A DNA stretch of 64,000 bases, from NCBI RefSeq assembly GCF_014898055.3, contig NW_023603184.1:27506808-27570807 (forward strand), in the 5' to 3' direction. Shown piece by piece: positions 43,128 through 53,728 of this stretch (positions are counted from its first letter, which is position 1; each line of letters opens with the position of its first letter). Source of the DNA: Talpa occidentalis. Its lineage: Eukaryota > Chordata > Mammalia > Eulipotyphla > Talpidae. The notes beneath the pieces were generated by a model. That model searched no databases. It saw only the letters and a list, made by a program, of their open reading frames with translations, and was not told the origin of the DNA. The position numbers and the translations under genes were made by a program.

Positions 43128-46100
43128 AAGAAAGGTGAACCAATGAGAAGTATTATCTCTGGGAGCTTTGCACTAAGATGGGGGTCCTGGGACCAAGTTG
43201 GACCAGGAGGGGCACTTACTAGGGCAGAATCAAAAGAGCATAACAAGAACAAGACTCTGAATCAGAGTCAAGGTGAGAAGCAAGCTGAGAGCCAAGCACT
43301 GAGCCTACATAGATATGAACCAACAGATTCCCAAGCCAGGAACTGGGAACAGGTTTGATTCTGCACATGCAGAGGGTGAGGCAAGGTGTTGACATTCAGG
43401 CTGTGTAGGGTGGAGTCCCCGGGGGATGGCAGTATGGGGAGCAGGCTGTGGGCTGCAAGGATGACTTTAAGGGCTGGCATCCAGCCATCAGTCATGCCCC
43501 CTTTGTAGTCATGTGGCTCTCTGACAGGCCCAGCAAAGGGCTGGAACTGAATACCTGGAAAGATCCTTCACTAAGATTAGCAAATTGTCCCTTCAGGAAA
43601 CTGACCAGGCAGTTTCTGCAATGAAGAGGCAATTAGGGAAGCTGCCTTTCCCTGAGAGAGTCACCACCCCTGGGACATAACCTACCATAACCTACACTTC
43701 TTTAGCACACACCTCTCTGCTCTGCCGAACCAGAGATAAATAGCAAAGGCCACTGGGCTTCAGCTTCATTTATTACTATTCAGAAATAGCTCTGCAGAAC
43801 TTTCTCAAAGTCAACTGCATGATGTAGCCAGCCAATGCTACAAGATGATTTATGGGGCAGGAGAGGAGATATTCCCAGTGACCGCTATTATCCTGACACA
43901 GAGAACACTGCAGGCTGAGGGACGCACACACTTTATGTGGTCACTGAGCTTAATAAACCAAAGTGGAAGGCAAAGTAGAAGCAGGAATATGTTCAAACAA
44001 AGGTTTACTAGGTTAAAGGAAAAGGGACCAAATATCCCAGAAATGTGAATAGTATGAGTGAAAAATTGGAAGCCACAATTATGAGAAGCCACAATTATGA
44101 GAAGTGCAAGGAGGAGGCCAAGTAACTGCTTGTTGCCCATTAGATGCAGTAAGTGGAGGATGTGTGAACACCCTTTGGGAGACTTTGTGTCTAAGATATG
44201 GGTATGATCCATATTCTAAGAAGCTTACAATCTAGATAGCTAAAGAAAATATACAAAGAACTATAAAGTATATATCTACTGTGTGACCTTGGGGGATGTT
44301 CTCACCAGTGGACAGATCATAGAACTCCCAAAACCTATATGGAGAAGTCACTGAAGGGAAGTGCTCCAGACAGCAGAAGGCATATGTACACTATGTCAGA
44401 CTCTCCTTCATACCATTTCTTAGGGGTCACCCATTGTGATTCCTACTTTTCCCATTAAATTGACATTTTTTTTAAATAAATAAATAACAAGAGTGCATTC
44501 TCCCATACTTCATGTAGGCAACTGGTCAACACCCATCCACATCAAACTGTAGGGAAATCAAATGGACAGAGGCCATCAGAGGGAAGGAATGTATTCCCCC
44601 AATACCTCTCTATGGGGTCTCTTCAAGTTCTACCTCCCTTACTTCCTCTGACCCTTGGGGCTTGAAGTAAGAGGGACCCCTGCTTTTTCAGCCCCAGGTC
44701 TTTCACTATCCTTGCAGCTTCCCTGTGTTCTGCTCACACTTCTGTGAATAATCTTGAGTTACCCAATTTGCAAGTTCCTCCTGCTCCCTGCCAGCCCCCT
44801 ATCATCTGATCCTGCAGCCAGAAGGCTGAAGATCTTAAGGAAAAGAGGAAGATGAAGTGATTCAGAAGTGAACCTATCTATGAAGCCCTAACTCACATTT
44901 TTACCTTCTTTATACTCAATGCAGACCCCAAATGAAACAAAGAGCCCATCTGTGGGATTTTTACATATCTTAAATGAGTAATTACTGGTACTGTATAATT
45001 AATTTCCATTTACCAACCTTTGTTCACCACAACTTTTTCCAGATTTCTCTCCCCTGCAGTTTGCAATGACACGCATGAATGTGTGTTTTGATTTGCTGCA
45101 AAGAATATGCATACTGAGCAGTATTTCCCTCCCCACCATGTCTGGAGTTCCAGTTAAACGATCACTGTCTAATTTTATGGTTCAGAGTTAGTGTCTCTTG
45201 TCTTCCATCTTACTGGGGCTCTAGAAATGTAACTACACAGATGTTACAGGTGAAAAGGTTTGAGTGACCCTTATTTAACCCAGGCTGTTTGCCATCCCTG
45301 AAATATTTCTCAAGCTCTCCCCACCTATACCATACATAGTAGTCATTTAGCCCACACCCTCTACCATAGCTTCCTCCCAGAATGTACTGGAAATGAAGCA
45401 CTGTCTGTTTTGTCCATTTCTCCCCAAAATAGCGTGAGTGTTGCTGAGGGTCTGGGTTTTTTTCTTTCCTTTTGTTTTTTTTCTTCAGTTTACTTCATAT
45501 CTCTCAAGGTCATGTTACTAAAACCTCTTCACCCACTCTGCCTTTTGCCTTACCTCCTTTTCTTGTGCTAACCTCCAGTTCCCTCTGCTTCATTTGTTTC
45601 TTTTTTTCTGATATCAACCCACAGGGAGTAACTTGGACATACCAGAAATGAAATCCCCACAACAGAGGGGAAGACTTGTAGGAATAAACCTTCTCTCATT
45701 GAACTTCATGGGAGACATGTTTTCACGTTTCTTTCAGTCCCTGAGGAATCTAGCACAGCTCTAGGCTCACACAAGTAACTCAACTCACCCCAATTGAGGC
45801 TCTCAAATATAGGGCAACCAGCTGCCCTGGTTTGCTCAGATGGGTCTAGGTTTAGCACTGAAAGCCCCCTAGTCCCAGGCAAACTGGAAGAGTTGGTTAC
45901 CATTGTCTAGAAAACTTCTTCCCCACTCAGCTTGGTACTTTTGCAGAGGTCACACATTTCAGTATAGGGCAGTCTTAGATCAGGTTTTCCAAAATGGAGT
46001 CTGAAATGGAAATCCTTGAGTAAGTGACATAACTGAGAGTGGTGTCTGGGTGATTCTTCTAAGAGAGTGAGGGAAACTGGTTAGGGCAGGGGAAGAAGCT

Positions 46101-46963
46101 GGGTAAAAATCCAAGTTCCACCAAAGTCTGGGCTCAGCCTGCTTCTATAGGAAGCTCGGAATATGAATGGAATCTTAGGGATACCCCTCTTGATGCAGAG
46201 GGTGGGTTTTTAGACACTCCATGCCCATCAGGAACATTGGGGCCATCGCTGGAGGAGGCACTTCTGGGTGAGGCAGCTCACCGCCCACAGGGCAATCTGA
46301 AGGAGAAGGATGCACTTCTGAGCCCCTGTACCAATGCTCACAGCGCCTGGGGGACAGGTGGATTGGCCAGTAAAGAGGGTCTGAGTGGGGCACTAACACC
46401 ATCCGTAGTGCCAATAAAGGCTCCAGCTTAGCAACTGGGGCACTGAGAAATGCCCACAATACATGGTGCCAGTTAAGCTCCAGCTTCCTTCCCACTCCCT
46501 GAAGCAGATCCAGAGCAGACAAGTGGAATTCTACTCAGTTTTTAGGTTCATTCTTAGAACTAACCTGAGAACCTTCTCAGCTAGTCCCTGACTCCTACTA
46601 AAATTTGTTGAAGTTTTTCTTACCCCTATTCTCCTAGGCTTGCCTGGGATTGTACGTCAAAACTGCTGAAACTATAGATCTCCGATTCTGGCCCTGGCCC
46701 AAGACAATCTACACAATCCAAGTCACAGCTTCCTGCAGCTGTGTTGCCCATCAGCTGGACAGAGACAAGAATGGATCCCTAAGCTACAGGCACTGTGGGC
46801 TCTGCCTACTATGGCAGCAGGTCACTCTCATCGGCAGAAAATGCCCCCTCAGACCTCTAACCCTGGTTTTGCTTGATCTGGGTGACAGTTTCAGCCCGCT
46901 TCAGAATCCCAGCATGGATGCAATATGGCCTCTGTAGATTCAGTCAGTATCACTAGGCTTTTG
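43128..46963. other. intronic stretch with minor features
   Basis: Contains a perfect 16 bp tandem duplication (44069-44084 and 44085-44100) and an AT-rich segment at 44930-45130 with homeodomain and octamer-like motifs. No exon or clear repeat family. Confidence 0.5.
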
Positions 46964-46978
46964 GAAGTGCAGCTTTTA

Positions 46979-47257
46979 TATTTTAATTTTATTTTATATA
47001 ATTCTTACATCATTTTTCATCTTTGCACAATGTATGCATTTTCATTTTGGTTATATTCCCCATACAATTGCACCCCCTCCTTATTTTGACTCTATTCCTC
47101 CCCCCCACCTCCCCACCCCCGTTAGAGTGTCTCTGGTTTATAGTTGCTTGTTGATTTTGATTTTGTATTGATTAGTCTTTTTTCCTGGTCTCTTATTTAA
47201 GTTTTCTAAATTCCTGCTATGGGTAAGGCCATCCGGTATTTTCTTTTTCTTTCTGAA
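46979..47257 (-). mobile_element. 5'-truncated L1, 3'UTR only
   Basis: Minus orientation, starting CATTTTTCATCTTTGCACAA, C-tract at 47098-47120, up to the ORF2/3'UTR border TCCGGTATTTTCTTTTTC. Perfect 15 bp duplication GAAGTGCAGCTTTTA at 46964-46978 and 47258-47272. Confidence 0.95.
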
Positions 47258-47272
47258 GAAGTGCAGCTTTTA

Positions 47273-48369
47273 AAGGTATTCCAGTGACCCTGGTGACAGA
47301 TGCTGTGGATGACCCACTCATATCATTGGACCCTCATCCTTTCAAAGTACCCCCTCTCCAGCACCACATCTAATTGCCAGAATGTTTGCCCAAGGACTTT
47401 ATTCAAAACCACAGATGTCTCCACCCCAGCACATGGAGAGCTGAAGTTCTAGAAATGAACACCCTCTGAAAGCATCCTTGACCAAAAACTAAAAGGAGCA
47501 GGTATATAAACACCCCAGTTCCCTCACCTCACAGGGGTGGTCACTCTGAGGCATGATTTTTACACCTCTTCTCAGAGTTTTGCTATAGGATTAGACTCTT
47601 CCTGCCCACATTGGCACCTGACCGAGTAATACTCTTACTGGCCACTTCTCTTCCTTGTCTTAACTACCCCCACCCCACACACACTGGTATTTCTTGAACT
47701 TCCTGAATAAACTCTTTGATGTCAGATCTGTCTCGAAGGTGGCTCCTGCGGGATCAGCTTCTCCAAGGCAAAGCTGGAGAAGCTGGGCCAGACCAGCCAC
47801 GCGAGGCTTAGGTCCTTTGTTACATGCCTGGCCCCATGGTCAGATCCCTATGGGCAGCTCTTTCTACACCAGCCCTGCCTGCACTGATAGCTCTGGCAAG
47901 AAATCAGCAGCCAGGCCAAACCTCCTTCCAGAGTTGTGGCTGCCCCTTTAGGATTCAGAGGCACTCTCCAGTTTCTCTAGAGGCCATTTGATCCTAGGAG
48001 GTGATTTTAATCAGGGATTTGATCATTCTACAGATGATTCTTGTTCACGCTCATTCTTCTTAGGCTCCCTCAGGCCCCTTAACAACATTAGACTGCAATT
48101 TCAGGTTTATATAATTTGGTGCTTAATGCACCTTACTACTAGCCCAGAACAGCTGAAGTGACTCTCAGAGTTGTCAACTTCGCACCAGAGCTACCTCTTC
48201 CCCAAATGCCCAGCTTGGATGTGTGACTGCACCCAGGGCTCGGCGTGGGAGTGGGGTTCTAGGAAGAGTGACTACTTTGCAGCCCTGTGGTAGACCTGGG
48301 TGTTCTGCCACTCCAAGCCAAGTAATCTTCCTTGAGCCTGAGCACCACCCTGCTCAGCAGAGCCTACCA
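47273..48369. other. intronic stretch with nothing recognised
   Basis: No repeat or exon recognised. Confidence 0.5.
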
Positions 48370-49270
48370 GTCCAAATGTCAACTTGAAAGCCCCCCTCAA
48401 ATGTCTTACAGACCTCTCATATTTCACACATGTCCAAAACTTAACTCTAATCTTACTCTCTAAACCTCTTCTTTCCCCTACTCCATCCTTCTCATCTTGG
48501 TAAATACCACTATCTTGACCCATCACTCAAACTAGAAACCTGAGCTCAGCTAATCTCCAATTGTCCAGTTTTTTTCTTTCCTCCCTCCTACGTCTATCAG
48601 TAAATGCAAATCTACACTGTGTTTCTGTCTCCAGTCATCATTGTCCATCTACCATCAACCAAGTCTCAATGACCATCATTTTGTGCTTGAAGTACTGCTA
48701 CAGCCCCCAAATGATCTCCCACTGTCAACTCTTACTCCTACCCCACTATTTACTACAGGCTCAGAGAGATCTTCTGAAAGTGTCAGCCCGATTATACCCC
48801 TTCACCAAGGTTTCCCACTGGCCTGAGAGCAACATCTCACAAGTCCTGACATGACTGTGCCTGACTCTTCAACATCACCTTGAAGCTCCTTACCACCCTC
48901 CAGCCATATTTGCTTCTTGTGACTCTGAAAACAGGCCAGGCTCTCTCCCACCCCAGGGTCTCTGCCTGTGCCACTGCCTCTACCTGGCACACTTTTCCGT
49001 GGCTCTTCATGTGGCTGCTCCTTTTCCTCCTCTAGTGCTCAGCTCAGAGGGCTGTCTCTCGTCACCTATCCTAAAACATGACCCCTTCCCACATTTGAGT
49101 TATTTCATATCATCCTATTATTCCTAGTTTCTGTTTCATGGCAGTCACCACAGTCTATATAGTCTTATCATTTCTTTTCTGATTTGCAGACTGTGAGCTC
49201 CCCAGAGGCAGGACCATGCCGCCCTCATACTCCCAGTGCTGAGCAATGGCTGGCACGCTGTAGATAACTA
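48370..49270 (+). repeat. L2 (LINE-2), about 900 bp
   Basis: Longest old LINE relic of the window. Blocks in L2 order: ACTGCTACAGCCCCCAAATG, AGATCTTCTGAAAGTGTCAG, AAGCTCCTTACCACCCTCCA, CTGCCTCTACCTGGCACAC, AGACTGTGAGCTCCCCAGAG and GAGCAATGGCTGGCACGC. No open frame remains. Confidence 0.88.
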
Positions 49271-49271
49271 A

Positions 49272-49395
49272 AGTGTTAGTTTTCCATCACTACAAAATAG
49301 AACACCACAAACTTAGCAGCTTGAAACAACACAAAGATATTATCTTAGAGTTTCTGTGACTCATAAGTCCAGGTATGATGTGGCATAAAATGGAA
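49272..49395 (+). repeat. interspersed mammalian repeat fragment, family unassigned
   Basis: TACAAAATAGAACACCACAA, ACTTAGCAGCTTGAAACAAC and TATTATCTTAGAGTTTCTGT is a familiar repeat signature. I cannot name the family with confidence. Confidence 0.5.
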
Positions 49396-49409
49396 AATAA
49401 ATTCAGCCA

Positions 49410-49735
49410 GCCAGCCACACCCCAATCACTCATATGTGATCCACCCATCACCTATCCATCCATGATCTAGCCATGCAACCATCAACCCATCCACCTTTCA
49501 CCTATCCATCCATCCATTCACCCACCCACCTATTTTTCCTTCCATTTACCATATATTCATTCATCCACCTACCTATCTTGTTCATCTACACATCCATCTA
49601 TCAATCCATTAACTTATCTATCCCCCATCCATTCATCCACCTCCCCCACTCACCGACCCATCCATCCACCTAGCTATCCACTCATCCAGCTATCTATCCA
49701 TCCCTCCAACCTCCTTGCTACCCCTCCCCCCACGC
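49410..49735. repeat. degenerate CATC/CCAT tetranucleotide repeat
   Basis: About 300 bp of CCATCCATCCATT-type units with CCACC and CTATC variants. Any ORF through it is low complexity. Confidence 0.93.
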
Positions 49736-51639
49736 ACTTGGCATAATGTAGAGGTCCTATAATTGGGAAGTTGGAAGACAGGAATTTTTCCTGCCATTCA
49801 GAATTCAGTGAGCAGCAACATCACCACTGCTAGACTGATGTATCATATAGAAATGTGGAGAACATAGGTCTATAGGGCAGCAGTTGGACAACTAAGCCTA
49901 TGGGAACTCACTCCAGAAAGATTAAGCAACAACTTTAAATGTTCCTTTCAGAGAAAATACAATCACTTCAGCTAATATCTCAGTCTCATGCCTTAGCAGC
50001 CCTGGTCAGGAACACTTGGCAAACAACTTTGTTTTCTTTGATTCTCTGCATTAGCTTTCATTTTTAAACCAAATGAAATTTGACAACAGAGACAAGCTTG
50101 CAGCCACATTCAGTCCACGGTACTTAGCCAGAAACCTCTTTCAGTTTGGGGGGTGAGGGATGTTTCTTTCTTGAGAGTCTAAGACCTCAGGGCAAATGTG
50201 GGGAGTCAATGCCACCACTGGATGGTCTGGCATTAAAATCTGCCCCGTGTTGCTGGAATTTTCGGTCACAGCACAGCGTGTCAATTGGTGACGAATTAAT
50301 TCCTCTCCACTATCTGGGCTGAGAACTCTCTCTCCACTTCTTGATCTCATCAGCTGGATCCTTAGATCAATCCCCCTCTGAGACCTGGGTTGGGACACAC
50401 TGCCAAGGCAAGCTGGGAGCCTTGCCTTCACCATTAACCCCAACAGAGATACTTTTTTTAATTTCCATTTGGCTTGAAACCCATGTAAATCCTCAGCCCT
50501 GATCTAATTTCTAATTAATTTCTGTCACCCTATAAATTCACCAGATAAGGAAAGGTTTAAGCATTGGGGTTTGCAAAGTTCCAGTTGATACTTCTTTCAC
50601 CAGATGATTGAAATATGAGGCCCAGGGCTTTTCTCTTGGGTCTCATTCAGCTTTGAAATGTGTGGTTATTCACTCCCAGAGATGGCAACCACTGTTGCAT
50701 CCAACACAAGGATCATAGACATATTCCACACCAGCCCTCAGGCTTGCAAGTCACAGGAAATGCAAGAGGAGGCAATTCAGGGGGAGAATCAGCCATGTCA
50801 GGATGAGAGCTGGGGAGCCAAGTTATGTCCCAGTCCCAGTCACCTACTCCTCAAGTTGGCCCATCAGAGGTCCGAGTTCTTGTCTCTCTCCCTCCCCTCT
50901 TCTTGCCCAGATAGAAGTTCTGGGATGGACAAGCTGCTCTAAGTCACCCATGCTCTGCCTCCTCTACAGCCTGGTCAGGTTACCTGGGAGTCAGCCACCT
51001 CCCCCTCCCATAGCTGGTCTGGCTGCAAGCTGCTTCCAAGGTCTCCAGATTCAGGGATGTCACCTAGAATGACATCTGGGTCCACAACCAAGGACAAGAT
51101 CCACACCTTGATTGCATGACCATGTGCTTTCTGAAAAGGTCCATCAGCACATAAGGGAACCCCCCACAAATCAGTATGGTCCATGTTTTGTGAGGACTTG
51201 TAATTGTGCACACGAGGAGTGTCTAGTCCAGACTGTCTGCTTTTCCCAAAGCAGCCAACATGAGGCGAGAGGGCAAGAGGGAGGTTTCATGAAGGATGTC
51301 TGATAAACAGCATCTCCAGGGAAGCTTCTATTTCTCACAATAGGAGTCAATATAACACAGATCGCAGACAGGCTGGCTAGGAGCTATATCTGGTCTGTCT
51401 GTGCGGCTTGTTCAGTTCACCCACAAAACATAAACGTGTGTATTTCCAACTTGAAAAAAGCTGGCAGGTCCTGCAGACTAGCACTAGCCTGGAGTCAGCA
51501 CCGGCTGCCCTTCAGGGTTGAGCTTGGGTTCATTCTCTTGCTTACTACAGTCTCCACCATTCTTCACTGCCTTATCTCAACCATCCATATTGTCTGTCTA
51601 GCCCTAGCAGGCAACTGAGTGAAGAACCCTAAGCATAGT
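49736..51639. other. intronic stretch, candidate conserved noncoding sequence at 50440-50570
   Basis: No repeat family recognised over 1.9 kb. 50440-50570 is AT-rich with several TAATT/ATTAA motifs. No exon with acceptable borders seen. Confidence 0.45.
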
Positions 51640-51830
51640 GGCCAGGTTAAGAATCAGGGTCTGCAGCCAGATTTAACTTGGGTTCAAATGCTGGCTCTGC
51701 CATTTCCAGCTGTGTAGCCACAGTGTTCTCACCTGAAATGAACAGGATAATAAGAATACTGGCCTTGTGTGGTTGTTTTTAGAGCTAGACATCAAAGATG
51801 TTTAGCTAAAATACATGATAATTCTTTTTA
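51640..51830 (+). repeat. MIR
   Basis: TTGGGTTCAAATGCTGGCTC, TGCCATTTCCAGCTGTGTAG, GAACAGGATAATAAGAATAC in plus orientation. Confidence 0.85.
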
Positions 51831-51979
51831 GTATTTGCTGAGGCAACATGTGTATGTGCACAGAGAAATCATTTATTCTGAGGAGAGAAATCCTAAATAG
51901 CTCCATGCTTAGCCTTGTGTGGTGGTGTCCAAGGAAGCAGGGCCCTGCCTTCCCTGACTTTGCAAGCTCCTCTATTCTT

Positions 51980-52785
51980 TTTTATTATTTATTTATTTTA
52001 TAGATTTTTTTTACATCATTTTTCATTTTTGCACAATGTATGCACTTTCATTTTGGTCAGAGTCCCCACACAATTCCCACCCCCTTATTTTGACCTTAAT
52101 CCCTCCTACCCACCCCTCCCTGTAGTGTGACTCTGGTTTATAGTTGCTTGTCGATTCTGATTTTTACTTTACTGTAATTAGTCTTTTTCCTGGTCCCTTA
52201 TTTAGGTTTTCTAGATTCCTACTATGAGTGAGACCATCCGGTATTTTTTTCTTTCTGACTTATTTCGCTGAGCATGATCCCTTCCAGCTCCATCCACGTG
52301 GCTGCAAATTGCATGAGTTTATCTTTTTTGATTGCTGAGTAATATTCCATTGTGTATATGAACCACATCTTCTTGATCTAGTCATCTATTTTGGGGCATT
52401 TGGGATGTTTCCATAGGTCGGCTATTGTAACCAGTGCTGCTATAAACATAGGGGTGCAGGTGCCCTTTGGAGTTAATGTTTCTGTGTCTTTGTGTAAATA
52501 CCTAGGAGTATTTATGGAAGCCCCATCTGGATCATATGGAAGCTCCATCCTTTAGCAGGCTGAGGAATCGCCACACAGCTTTCCATAGTGGTTGGACCAG
52601 TTTGCACTCCCACCAGCAGTGCAGGAGAGTTCCTTTTTCACAACACCCTCGCCAACATTTGTTGTTGCTAGTTTTTTTAATATGTGCCATTCTCACTGGT
52701 GTAAGATGGTATCTCATGGTAGTTTTGATTTGCATTTCCCTAGTTACAAGTGATGCTGGACATTTTTTCATATGCCTGTTGGCCA
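51980..52785 (-). mobile_element. 5'-truncated L1
   Basis: Minus orientation: 3'UTR (51995-52200) then the ORF2 end as far as GCATATGAAAAAATGT-type sequence near 52775. Diverged duplication AGCTCCTCTATTCTT (near 51966) / AGCTCTGCTATTCTT (near 52787). A small rearrangement at 52505-52545 repeats a TATGGAAGC-containing segment. More diverged than the copies at 41479 and 46979. Confidence 0.92.
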
Positions 52786-52924
52786 TAGCTCTGCTATTCT
52801 TATCTCTTGGTCTTGGTTTCATCAGATTCATTGAGTACTCGTGGGGCACAGGCATCAGGTGAGGCCTCATGGGGAAGAGAGAAGAAGGAATCAAATGGTC
52901 TCTCTATTACGAGCTAAATTACTG

Positions 52925-53330
52925 CTGAGTTTGTTTCTTCATCTTAGAGAAGGCAGTGTATACAAGTGTCTAGTACAGTGCCTGGAACACAACAGGTACC
53001 CAACAAATGATTGTTCTGATTCTTTCCCTTAACAAGGTTTAATTAGAAAAACACCACAACAGAGGCAAGTTCTATGTCTTCCTCCACCCTTATACTCATA
53101 TGTCCAAATCCCATTCAGTTCCCAAGGCCCAACTCTTACAAACAACCAGAAAAAAGGCATCTCAACAGTGCCAACTAAAGACTAGAGAATCTGTCTACTT
53201 GCCTGTCATCATCCCTGGACTAAAGTTCATCAGAGGCAGTAGCCACATCTGGTTCATCACTGCCTGCCCAGCACAGAGCTTAGAATCTTCTCCTCAGTTT
53301 ATTGAATGAATATATGTGAATGATTGTAGG
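52925..53330 (+). repeat. L2 3' fragments
   Basis: TACAGTGCCTGGAACACAAC at 52975 and CATCAGAGGCAGTAGCCAC with CAGTTTATTGAATGAATAT at 53295 each match the L2 end, suggesting two adjacent fragments. Confidence 0.65.
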
Positions 53331-53466
53331 AGTAGAAGAGTTTTAATTCCCTGTGGGCCTGAGCAGACAGGAGAGGCATACCCTGAAAAAAAAAAATGAA
53401 GTTGTTTCCCACTTTAGGGCCCCTGAGAGTAGATTATGGCCCTGGTTAAAAAAAAAAAAAAATCTT

Positions 53467-53713
53467 ATTATAATTAGATTTTTCCCTGGTCCCTTATTTA
53501 GGTTTTCTAAATTCCTGCTATGAAAGTAAAAATCAAAATCAACAAGCAACTATAAACCAGAGATACACTACGGGGGATGGGGCGGGGGAAGCAGGGAGTA
53601 GGATCAAAACAAGGGTGGTGAGAACTGGATGGGGACTATAACTAGGATGAAAATGCATGCATTATGCAAAAATGAAAAATGATGTAAAAAATGTATAAAA
53701 TTTTAAAAAAGAC
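53467..53713. mobile_element. short L1 insertion with 5' inversion (twin priming)
   Basis: 53467-53521 is L1 3'UTR sequence in minus orientation (CCCTGGTCCCTTATTTAGG). 53522-53705 continues the 3'UTR in plus orientation (AAAATCAAAATCAACAAGCA, G-rich tract near 53575) to an A-rich tail. Flanked by AAAAAAAAAAATCTT at 53452-53466 and 53714-53728. Confidence 0.88.
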
Positions 53714-53728
53714 AAAAAAAAAAATCTT

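Noticed and set aside
42851..43358. Several overlapping ORFs
   Set aside because: All lie in or run out of the SINE at 42811-43107.
49473..49673. 66-codon ORF
   Set aside because: Low-complexity translation of the CATC repeat.
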